From Paracoccaceae bacterium (GTDB lineage Bacteria; Pseudomonadota; Alphaproteobacteria; Rhodobacterales; Rhodobacteraceae): a DNA stretch of 12,545 bases. Under the pieces are notes generated by a model. The model was not told where the DNA came from and did not search any database. It saw only the letters and a list, made by a program, of their open reading frames with translations. The DNA lies in contig JALQUQ010000046.1 in NCBI GenBank assembly GCA_023263735.1, positions 1 through 12,545 on the forward strand, in the 5' to 3' direction. Each line of letters opens with the position of its first letter. Within the stretch, counting starts at the first letter, position 1. Shown here in pieces: positions 1-6,449 of this stretch. The position numbers and the translations under genes are program-made.

Positions 1-652
1 GTTTGAGCCGCGCGGCCAGCCAGTCCACCGGATACCCCTCGCCGGTAAAGTGGATGCCGCCGCCCAGACTGACCCATTTCAGCCGAGACAACAGCGACGC
101 GAATTCCTCTTCGATCCGGGTCAATTGCTGATCGAACAGATCGAAATCCGCGTTCTCGCAATTGTAATGGATCATGAAACCCGAAATCCGGTCGATGATC
201 TTTTCGATCTTTTGCGCATCCCATTCGCCCAGACGGCTGAAGGGGCGGGCCGGATCCGCCAGATCAAAGCCCGAGGTCGAAAAGCGCGGATTCAATCGCA
301 GCCCACGCTCGATGGTGGCCGATTGATTGTCGAACCGCTCCAACTGACCGATCGAATTAAAGATGATCTTGTCGGCATAGCCCACAGCCTCGGCGATCTC
401 GTGATCGGACCAGGCGACCGAATAGGCATGCGTTTCCTTGCCAAACTTCTCGCGTCCCAGCTTCAACTCATAAAGCGATGACGATGTCGTGCCATCCATA
501 TGCTGCCGCATCTGGTCAAACACGGGCCAAGTCGCAAAACATTTCAACGCCAGCAACACCTTGGCACCCGAAGCCTGGCGCAGGTCATCCATGACCGCCA
601 TATTGCGCGCCAGCTTGGCACGGTCGATCAAATAAAAGGGCGTCTGGATCAT
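1..652 (-). CDS. nspC: Carboxynorspermidine/carboxyspermidine decarboxylase, N-terminal part (cut by window edge)
   Basis: PLP-dependent fold-III decarboxylase of the alternative polyamine route, converting carboxy(nor)spermidine to (nor)spermidine in the cytoplasm. My reading of the minus strand gives 217 codons from the ATG at 652, with no stop before the left edge; the family is about 365 residues, so roughly 60% is present. Visible marks are the N-terminal MIQTPFYLIDRAKL, the PLP-lysine segment VLLALKCF (Lys37), LRLNPRFSTS near residue 120, HYNCEN at 162-167, and the glycine-rich WVSLGGGIHFTGEGYP at 193-208, which is highly characteristic of NspC. The start is supported by a G-rich Shine-Dalgarno-like run just upstream and by the family's usual short N-terminus. 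In related bacteria the partner is a carboxynorspermidine synthase (saccharopine dehydrogenase-like); it is not upstream here, so it may lie beyond the left edge. Whether the true substrate is the spermidine or norspermidine form cannot be told from this sequence. Confidence 0.94.
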   Translation of the reverse strand, partial: MIQTPFYLIDRAKLARNMAVMDDLRQASGAKVLLALKCFATWPVFDQMRQHMDGTTSSSLYELKLGREKFGKETHAYSVAWSDHEIAEAVGYADKIIFNSIGQLERFDNQSATIERGLRLNPRFSTSGFDLADPARPFSRLGEWDAQKIEKIIDRISGFMIHYNCENADFDLFDQQLTRIEEEFASLLSRLKWVSLGGGIHFTGEGYPVDWLAARLK

Positions 653-690
653 CGAATCCCCCCAAGGGACAAAAGGGACAAGAGCGGCGC

Positions 691-719
691 TATTTAGGGC
701 CGCTCCCCCCCCTATGCAA
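691..719 (-). promoter_or_regulatory. nspC: Candidate sigma-70-type promoter for nspC
   Basis: On the minus strand TTGCAT (714-719) and TAAATA (691-696) are separated by exactly 17 bases, placing a start near 684 and leaving a leader of about 30 bases before the nspC ATG at 652. Both hexamers match consensus only moderately, and the spacer contains a run of eight G, so this is a weak positional prediction. Confidence 0.3.
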
Positions 720-768
720 GGGTTCTGTGACATTTCCGTTTCAGCAGCCCCCGGCAACCGGTCAGGAC

Positions 769-814
769 CAAATTTCTTGGAAAGAAATTTGCAAATTCGT
801 TTGCAACGAATTTG
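769..814. repeat. Two tandem perfect palindromes (23 bp each)
   Basis: 769-791 has arms CAAATTTCTT and AAGAAATTTG around GGA. 792-814 has arms CAAATTCGTT and AACGAATTTG around TGC. They are directly adjacent, each with perfect 10-base arms and a 3-base loop. They agree at 17 of 23 positions, and two of the differences fall as compensating arm pairs (T-A to C-G and C-G to G-C), so the symmetry is kept. They lie 7 bases past the stop of the winged-helix gene and about 117 bases upstream of nspC. No T-run follows on either strand, so they are not a classical intrinsic terminator. They could be a double operator, a transcript-end hairpin pair, or a dispersed extragenic palindrome. Confidence 0.85.
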
Positions 815-821
815 GCGGGGG

Positions 822-1526
822 TCAGACCATTCGGATCACGTCTTTGCCAACGGCCAGAACATATCCCCGCCGGGCAATGGTCTTGACCAAAAGCTCGCTC
901 ACCAATTGATTGCCCAAGGCGTCGCGCAGGCGTTTGACGCGGGTTGCCCCTGCCGCCTCTTCGCAATCGGATTCGTTGCGGCCCGAAATCACGGATTCGA
1001 TCTGCGCACCGGTCAAGACTTCATCATCCATCCGCGCCTCGGCCAGCACGGCCAACGTTTCCAGCGCCGCTTCGGTCAGCTGGAATTCCATATCGTTGAT
1101 ATAGACCGCGCGGCCCTCGCGGCTGATCATCAGGCTGGCCACCTGAATACCCGACCGTTGGATGGCAGAAATCCGGCGGTTCAGGGCGATGATCATCACC
1201 AGAAACACCAAAGCAGCCACCAAGAGCGCCGTGGAAAAGACCAAGAGCACAAAGATCACGACACGGTAGCTTTGCAGCACCTCGGAAAAGGAGGTTCCGC
1301 TTTGCGCCAGAATTTCCAGCAGCTTGATTTCCGCGCCCGTCGTCAGATTGTTGTTTTCCACAAACAACCGCTCGACCCGCGCGTTGAATTCATTCGCATC
1401 CGGCAAGTTCAGGAACAGAAACAGGGCCGCGCCAAACAGGATCGCGACGATGGCCGCGATCCCAAAGGCGACCACACGGTTGCCTGCCTTCAAGCTCTCA
1501 GAAACGGAGGAAGTAGTCTCCTGCAC
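822..1526 (-). CDS. Two-pass membrane protein with C-terminal OmpR-type winged-helix domain
   Basis: 234 residues from a GTG start. Hydrophobic segments lie at about 18-41 and 88-115, separated by a roughly 45-residue polar, helix-prone loop predicted to be periplasmic. A cytoplasmic C-terminal domain at about 132-228 resembles the Trans_reg_C winged helix: a strand-like AVYINDMEFQLT start, a helical LETLAVLAEA segment, VKRLRDALG as the recognition-helix region, and the terminal wing TIARRGYVL. Role inferred: membrane-tethered transcription regulator. The order is the reverse of ToxR/CadC, whose DNA-binding domain is N-terminal. The GTG at 1526 has GGAAAGG upstream and overlaps the end of the upstream gene by 29 bases. 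Alternatives are TTG at 1559 or 1493 and GTG at 1475; the last has a good AAGG but leaves no charged residues before the first membrane segment. No receiver or kinase domain is present, and I cannot name a target. Confidence 0.82.
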   Translation of the reverse strand: MQETTSSVSESLKAGNRVVAFGIAAIVAILFGAALFLFLNLPDANEFNARVERLFVENNNLTTGAEIKLLEILAQSGTSFSEVLQSYRVVIFVLLVFSTALLVAALVFLVMIIALNRRISAIQRSGIQVASLMISREGRAVYINDMEFQLTEAALETLAVLAEARMDDEVLTGAQIESVISGRNESDCEEAAGATRVKRLRDALGNQLVSELLVKTIARRGYVLAVGKDVIRMV

Positions 1527-1803
1527 TCGCTTGCCTTTCCGCCAGCCCCTCGGGGCCAAAAGTGGACATGATGTTCAAAAGCGTCCAACCGGCGCTTGCA
1601 AGCCGCGGGGCCAATTCCGCGGCTGCCGCACCGGGGGAGCAGTTGCCATCGCTTACCTGCGCCACTCCGTAATGAAGACGCAAGGGGTCATCCTGTTTGG
1701 CCTTGTAGTCTGCGTAGCATTCTGCCGATGCGGCGGCAGTCACTAAGGGAACAACCGCAAGGGCAAGCGCCACGGCAACAAGGGCTTTCTTGAGAAAAGG
1801 CAT
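1498..1803 (-). CDS. Small exported two-cysteine protein of unknown function
   Basis: 101 residues from the ATG at 1803, chosen because TTGAGG lies six bases upstream and because it begins directly with a signal peptide: MPFLKK, then a hydrophobic core to about residue 24 and a likely signal peptidase I site after ASA (27). The mature chain of about 74 residues begins ECYADYKAKQDDP and has just two cysteines (C29, C55), probably forming one disulfide in the periplasm, then a conserved-looking C-terminal segment GWTLLNIMSTFGPEGL and a terminal YFLRF. I recognise the style as a Rhodobacteraceae hypothetical family but know no function. It is the first gene of a pair: its end overlaps the start of the membrane winged-helix gene by 29 bases, so the two are probably co-translated. 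A longer start at 1839 would put a 12-residue extension before the signal peptide and is less likely. Confidence 0.85.
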   Translation of the reverse strand: MPFLKKALVAVALALAVVPLVTAAASAECYADYKAKQDDPLRLHYGVAQVSDGNCSPGAAAAELAPRLASAGWTLLNIMSTFGPEGLAERQASAGDYFLRF

Positions 1804-1874
1804 GCTCGGCCTCAACACATGTTTTCCGGCTCGGACCATCCGCGCCTTTCGCCGAACTTGCGCTGAAACGCCCC

Positions 1875-2050
1875 GTTATTCAATAACACCGGGGGGAAAC
1901 TGCCCTTGTTATCGCCTATCAGCGCGCCGTTTCGGGGCCGTTATCGCTTAACCCCCTGCCGATATTGCCTGTCTGTCAGCAGGGCGGCCAAGGTTCGGTC
2001 ATGTCGTCTGGCCCTGCGCCACATTCCCCGAATCCCAATCAAGCGATAAC
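1875..2050. repeat. Repeated GTTATCGC motifs and a small palindrome in a divergent intergenic region
   Basis: The 258-base gap between the divergent genes at 1803 and 2062 holds GTTATCGC at 1908-1915, GTTATCGCTT at 1940-1949, and the inverted copy AAGCGATAAC at 2041-2050 just before the downstream gene's Shine-Dalgarno sequence. The two direct copies start 32 bases apart, about three helical turns. A perfect palindrome with arms GTTATT/AATAAC around one base lies at 1875-1887. These may be binding sites for one regulator acting on both genes. I see no convincing -35/-10 pair and no RNA gene here. Confidence 0.45.
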
Positions 2051-2061
2051 AGGAGACACCC

Positions 2062-2637
2062 ATGCTTCACTCTGCAACACTCGCTGAAACCGAACACAGC
2101 GTGACCCGTTTGACCCATGCCACGTCGCCTGCCTTGCCGTCTTTCGGTCTGCGGCGTTGGATCACCGCCGCCGTGGCGTCTGTGTCGCTGATTGCCGCCA
2201 CAGCAGCGCCGGTGCAGGCGGATCGGGCCTCGGATGATCTGGCAAAAGCGCTGGTCGCGGCGCTGGCCGTGGGCGCGTTGGTCCATTCGCTCAAGAAAGA
2301 CCGGGCCGAGGCCGCGCCCCCAGCCCCGACGCCTGTGCACCGCCGCCGCCATGTGGAACCGGTGGTTCCGTCCTCTTGCGCCTTTGAGATCAATGGCCGT
2401 CACCGCAGCGTTACCGTCTTCCCCGAACGCTGCCTACGCCGCGAAGGGTTCTCCTATCGCCTGCCGCGCGACTGCGCTTTTTCGGCCCGTGTGTTTGGCC
2501 GCCCGGATCGGGTTTATTCCGAACAATGTCTGGCCGATGCCGGTTTCCGCATCGAAGGCCGGGGCCAAGACTGGGGCCGCGATTGGGGCCATGATCGCGA
2601 CCGTTGGGGCCACGGTTTTCCACGTCACGACCGTTGA
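2062..2637 (+). CDS. Exported protein with a duplicated cysteine module and charged, aromatic C-tail
   Basis: 191 residues with a strong AGGAGA ribosome site before the ATG. A long N-region (about 30 residues) precedes a hydrophobic core at 33-50 and a likely signal peptidase site after PVQA (53), so the mature protein is probably periplasmic or secreted. A short hydrophobic stretch (DLAKALVAALAVGALV) and a proline-rich linker at 85-103 follow. Then come two tandem 25-residue modules at 106-130 and 138-162. Each begins CAF, has its second cysteine exactly 18 residues later followed by L, and ends in GF; 10 of 25 positions are identical. The four cysteines (C106, C124, C138, C156) suggest two disulfides. 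The tail (about 163-191) is rich in G, W, D, H and R, including WGRDWGHDRDRWGHG, and might bind metal or polyanions. I do not recognise a named family. It stands alone between a divergent promoter region and a terminator. Confidence 0.85.
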   Translation: MLHSATLAETEHSVTRLTHATSPALPSFGLRRWITAAVASVSLIAATAAPVQADRASDDLAKALVAALAVGALVHSLKKDRAEAAPPAPTPVHRRRHVEPVVPSSCAFEINGRHRSVTVFPERCLRREGFSYRLPRDCAFSARVFGRPDRVYSEQCLADAGFRIEGRGQDWGRDWGHDRDRWGHGFPRHDR

Positions 2638-2645
2638 TATCGAAC

Positions 2646-2697
2646 CAGAGCCGCGCCTTGGCCCGATCCTTGTCTCGTATTCGGGCAAGCGGCTCTG
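2646..2697 (+). other. Long imperfect hairpin in the 3' untranslated region
   Basis: An outer perfect 9-base stem, CAGAGCCGC (2646-2654) with GCGGCTCTG (2689-2697), encloses an inner stem TTGgCCCGA with TCGGGCAA (one bulged G) and a 14-base loop, with three unpaired bases on the left between stems. In RNA this is about 17 base pairs. It begins 8 bases after the stop of the exported-protein gene and ends 3 bases before the intrinsic terminator. It could protect the 3' end of the mRNA, or with the terminator form a small 3'-derived RNA; this is inferred only. Confidence 0.6.
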
Positions 2698-2700
2698 ACT

Positions 2701-2732
2701 GGGCGGGGACCCGAGCAGCCCCGCCCTTTTTT
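2701..2732 (+). terminator. Rho-independent terminator after the duplicated-cysteine protein gene
   Basis: Arms GGGCGGGG (2701-2708) and CCCCGCCC (2719-2726) flank a 10-base loop and are followed at once by six T (2727-2732). The stem is all G-C and the position fits the end of the upstream transcript, separating it from rnhB. Confidence 0.9.
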
Positions 2733-2823
2733 CCGTCCCCTCCACCCGACCCCACCCGGCGCGCGGCCCCTGTTCTCCGATTTTTTCCTGTCCGGGGCGC
2801 GTGCAAAGCAGTAGGCAGGGCGC

Positions 2824-3459
2824 ATGGAAAAGCACATCGCGAATTTCGAGGCCGAGGTGTCGGCCATGGCGCAGGGCGCGCGTTTTGTTGTGGGTGTCGA
2901 TGAGGTAGGGCGTGGCCCCCTGTGCGGCCCGGTCACTGCTGCCGCCGTTCGGTTGGACCCCGACAATATTCCCGCAGGGCTCGCCGATTCGAAAGCGCTA
3001 AGCGAAAAGCGCCGCCTTGTGCTCTTTGATCAGATCATGGCCAGCGCCCAAGTTTCGATCGCCCATGCCACGGTCGAAGAGATCGACCAGTTGAACATCC
3101 TGAACGCAAGTCTTTTGGCCATGCAGCGGGCTATCGACGGCCTGCCCCATGCCGATTTCGCGCTGATCGACGGCAACAAGATCCCCAAGTCCCTGACCCT
3201 CTCGGCGCAGGCCATCATCAAAGGCGACGCAAAGAGCCTGTCGATTGCCGCAGCGTCAATTTGCGCAAAAGTCACACGTGACGCGATCATGGTGGATTTG
3301 GCGCAACAGTATCCCGGCTACGGCTGGGAAGTGAACGCTGGCTACCCCACAAAACAGCATTTGACGGCTCTTCTAAATCTTGGGGTCACCCCAGTTCATA
3401 GACGTTCGTTCAAACCGGTCCACAATATCTTGTATCAAGTGAATTTCGTAAACCCTTGA
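2824..3459 (+). CDS. rnhB: Ribonuclease HII
   Basis: Endonuclease that cuts the RNA strand of RNA-DNA hybrids and nicks DNA at single embedded ribonucleotides, supporting Okazaki primer removal and ribonucleotide repair in the cytoplasm. It is 211 residues, a normal family length. The metal-binding acidic set is intact: D26 and E27 in [15 protein letters not shown]116 in ALIDGNK, and D135 in [18 protein letters not shown]. The GRG loop (29-31) and the AGYPT tyrosine (Y174) that help recognise the RNA-DNA junction are also present. The ATG at 2824 gives a 20-residue lead before the core; a second ATG at 2866 is possible. The gene sits 89 bases before ccrM on the same strand, a neighbourhood familiar from alphaproteobacteria. 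An imperfect stem at 2762-2801 precedes it, and no clear promoter is seen. Confidence 0.97.
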   Translation: MEKHIANFEAEVSAMAQGARFVVGVDEVGRGPLCGPVTAAAVRLDPDNIPAGLADSKALSEKRRLVLFDQIMASAQVSIAHATVEEIDQLNILNASLLAMQRAIDGLPHADFALIDGNKIPKSLTLSAQAIIKGDAKSLSIAAASICAKVTRDAIMVDLAQQYPGYGWEVNAGYPTKQHLTALLNLGVTPVHRRSFKPVHNILYQVNFVNP

Positions 3460-3500
3460 TTCAAAAAGAATTTGACGACCGGGCCAGTCTGAATCATCTT
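3458..3500 (+). promoter_or_regulatory. ccrM: Candidate ccrM promoter with two GANTC methylation sites
   Basis: TTGACG (3472-3477, 5 of 6 bases of the -35 consensus) is followed after 17 bases by CATCTT (3495-3500, a weak -10). Two sites for the methyltransferase encoded downstream lie here: GATTC at 3458-3462, overlapping the rnhB stop, and GAATC at 3491-3495, touching the -10. In Caulobacter, ccrM transcription is affected by GANTC methylation in its promoter region; similar feedback here is an inference. No TTAA-N7-TTAA CtrA box is visible between 3460 and 3548. Confidence 0.4.
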
Positions 3501-3527
3501 TGTCGCAAATACCGGCGCACCAAATGA

Positions 3528-4670
<1,143 letters not shown>

Positions 4671-4731
4671 ATCCGTATCCAATTCTTGAATTCGGTTACG
4701 CCTGCGTCGCGGTCCGCCTGCGGCGCAACTT

Positions 4732-4763
4732 GCCCCGCCATGGTCGCATGGCGGGGTCTTTTT
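4732..4763 (+). terminator. Rho-independent terminator of ccrM
   Basis: Perfect 10-base arms CCCCGCCATG (4733-4742) and CATGGCGGGG (4747-4756) with a GTCG loop, extended by one G-T pair, then TCTTTTT (4757-4763). It lies 62 bases after the ccrM stop and just before the end of the convergent HNH gene. On the minus strand the hairpin is not followed by a T-run, so it is directional. Confidence 0.92.
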
Positions 4764-4767
4764 GCGT

Positions 4768-5076
4768 TTAGCGCCGTTTTTTGCGCGGCCCTCCGGGCAC
4801 CCGCGACAAAAATTCGGGCGGGCGTTTTGCCACCCAGTTCAGAAAGGAGGTCAGGCGGTCGCTGGCGCGCAACGCCTCAACCGTGTGGAACGACCGCGCC
4901 AATTCGCTTTCGGTAAAGCGGGCGTGAATCTCCTTGTGACAAATATGGTGCAACAGCACGACCGGGCCCGATGTCCCGCCTTTCAGCCGGGGGATCAGAT
5001 GATGCAGGCTTTGCGGCACATCCGGTGGGATCGGGCGCAGGCAAAGAGGGCACAGGGGATCGGGATCACTTGTCAT
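4768..5076 (-). CDS. Small HNH-type (zinc-finger nuclease-fold) protein with altered catalytic motif
   Basis: 102 residues. A CPLC knuckle (C9, C12) is followed by the HNH core LHHLIPRLKGG (H25, H26), then GPVVLLHHICHKEIH (C46, H47, H51), and a helical C-terminus with EALRASDRLTSFLNWVAKRPPEF and a basic end. The first zinc-binding pair, the double histidine and the terminal CH fit the HNH fold. The middle asparagine of canonical HNH motifs is absent, with valine/leucine in its place, and the second zinc pair appears as H-x2-C instead of C-x2-C. I recall alphaproteobacterial relatives with the same VVLLH-x-ICH pattern, so this is a subfamily trait and not decay. Nuclease activity is therefore uncertain. 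The ATG at 5076 has GGAA upstream. The gene is convergent with ccrM and divergent from the channel gene, with only 59 bases between the two starts. Confidence 0.88.
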   Translation of the reverse strand: MTSDPDPLCPLCLRPIPPDVPQSLHHLIPRLKGGTSGPVVLLHHICHKEIHARFTESELARSFHTVEALRASDRLTSFLNWVAKRPPEFLSRVPGGPRKKRR

Positions 5077-5135
5077 GCTTTGGGTTCCACGCCAAAGAAT
5101 GGGGTGGGGCAGGCGAAAGGCAAGGGTCGATCCGC

Positions 5136-6449
5136 ATGGAAAACCAACCAGAGATTTTGGTCAACGCGCTTCAGGCGCTCGAACAAATCTACCTGATCGG
5201 ACTTGGCTGGCTGTCCAGCCCGGCCGCATGGACGCAATTCGCCCTGTTGGCCGCCGCATTTCTGGCCGCGCGCATTTTTGCCAAACGGCTGGACGCGGTG
5301 CTGCGCCGTTTGCTGACGCCCCCTGCGGCAAAGGAAGGGTTGCTGGTCACCGCGCGTCGTTTTGCCCTGCGGTTTCTGCCGCTTTTGATGCCGTTGATCG
5401 CCTACACGCTGACCGCCATCGGCGAAGGCGTCACCCGCAGCATGTTTGATTCCGGCGACGTGATCGCCTTTGGCAAACGGGTGTTTATCTTTATCGCCGC
5501 GCGCATTCTGGTGCAGGAGGTTCTGAAAGACGGCTTTCTGGGACTGCTGGGCCGATATGTCATCATTCCGGTGGCCGCCCTTTATGCCATTGGAATGCTG
5601 GACCTGATCCTGTCAAAGCTGGAGGAGACCCGGGTCGTTCTGGGCAACATCCAGTTTTCGCTGTTGACCCTGATCCGGGGGGTGATCGCCGGGGCCATCC
5701 TGTTCTGGCTGGGAAGTTGGTCAAACAAACAATCCGCCAACTATATCAAATCGCAAAAGGAACTGCGGCCCGCCACGCGGGAACTGGCGGTCAAAGCTGC
5801 CGAAGTGCTGATCTTTGGCGCGTCCTTCCTGTTGTTGATGAGCATCATGGGCATTGACCTGACCGCCATCGCCGTTTTGGGCGGGGCCTTGGGTGTGGGC
5901 ATTGGGCTGGGCCTGCAACAAATCGCCGCCAATTTCATCAGTGGCATCATTCTTTTGGTCGAGGGCCAAACCACCATCGGCGATTTCGTGGAACTGGACG
6001 GAGGAGAGCGCGGCACCATCGTCAAGATGACGGCGCGGGCCTGCATTCTGGAAACCTTTGACGGCAAATGGATCGTTGTGCCGAACGAACATTTCATCAC
6101 CAGCCGCGTCACCAACTATTCCGATCAGGGCAGCGCCAACCGGTACGAGGCCGCGTTCTCTGTCAGCTATGACACCGACATCAACCGAATACCGGAGGTG
6201 ATTGAAAAAGCCGTCGCGGCCTTGCCCTTTGTGCTGAGCAAACCCGATGGGCCGGATTGCGAACTGACGGGTTTCGGCGAATCTTCGGTGGACTTTGTGG
6301 TGGAATATTGGGTGAGCGGCATCGATGACGGCAAGAACAAGTACAAGTCGCCCGTCTTGTTCGCGATCTGGAATGCGCTCAAGGCCGAGGGGATCGAAAT
6401 GCCCTATCCGCAGCGGGTGGTGCATATGAAGACCCTGCCCGCGCAATGA
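5136..6449 (+). CDS. MscS-family mechanosensitive ion channel
   Basis: 437 residues from the ATG at 5136; an upstream in-frame extension to 4971 was rejected because it reads through the divergent HNH gene and has no hydrophobic or conserved content. Inner-membrane channel family that releases small solutes when membrane tension rises. Hydrophobic segments are near 33-50, 75-97, 111-130, 140-160, 177-195, 222-240 and 243-265, so it is larger than E. coli MscS (three segments). The pore helix GGALGVGIGLGLQQIAANFISG (249-270) and the following beta domain (IGDFVELDGGERGTIVKM, 281-298; VVPNEHFITSRVTNYS, 314-329) are typical of MscS. The cytoplasmic alpha/beta cage domain fills 335-430. The gene ends in ATGA, sharing four bases with the flavoprotein start, so the two are probably translationally coupled. 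Which MscS subtype it belongs to, and its gating threshold, cannot be read here. Confidence 0.94.
   Translation: MENQPEILVNALQALEQIYLIGLGWLSSPAAWTQFALLAAAFLAARIFAKRLDAVLRRLLTPPAAKEGLLVTARRFALRFLPLLMPLIAYTLTAIGEGVTRSMFDSGDVIAFGKRVFIFIAARILVQEVLKDGFLGLLGRYVIIPVAALYAIGMLDLILSKLEETRVVLGNIQFSLLTLIRGVIAGAILFWLGSWSNKQSANYIKSQKELRPATRELAVKAAEVLIFGASFLLLMSIMGIDLTAIAVLGGALGVGIGLGLQQIAANFISGIILLVEGQTTIGDFVELDGGERGTIVKMTARACILETFDGKWIVVPNEHFITSRVTNYSDQGSANRYEAAFSVSYDTDINRIPEVIEKAVAALPFVLSKPDGPDCELTGFGESSVDFVVEYWVSGIDDGKNKYKSPVLFAIWNALKAEGIEMPYPQRVVHMKTLPAQ

Noticed and set aside
50..697. Plus-strand open frames of 143 and 65 codons at the left end
   Set aside because: They lie opposite the minus-strand nspC reading, which carries clear family motifs; the plus translations are arginine/glutamine-rich and show no domain.
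714..1571. Long plus-strand open frame of 285 codons
   Set aside because: It runs through the palindromes and is antisense to the winged-helix gene; its composition (H, Q, R rich, low complexity) is that of a GC-rich shadow frame.
1954..1984. CCCTGC/GCAGGG inverted repeat upstream of 2062
   Set aside because: Six-base arms with a 19-base spacer are expected by chance in a GC-rich intergenic region and nothing else supports a function.
2762..2801. Imperfect stem with a T-rich loop before rnhB, considered as a riboswitch or second terminator
   Set aside because: The stem has only eight pairs with a bulge and a 23-base loop, and the T-run is inside the loop, so it fits neither a terminator nor any riboswitch I know.
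4971..5135. N-terminal 55-codon extension of the MscS gene
   Set aside because: It overlaps the divergent HNH gene, has no membrane segment or family similarity, and the ATG at 5136 gives a normal N-terminus.
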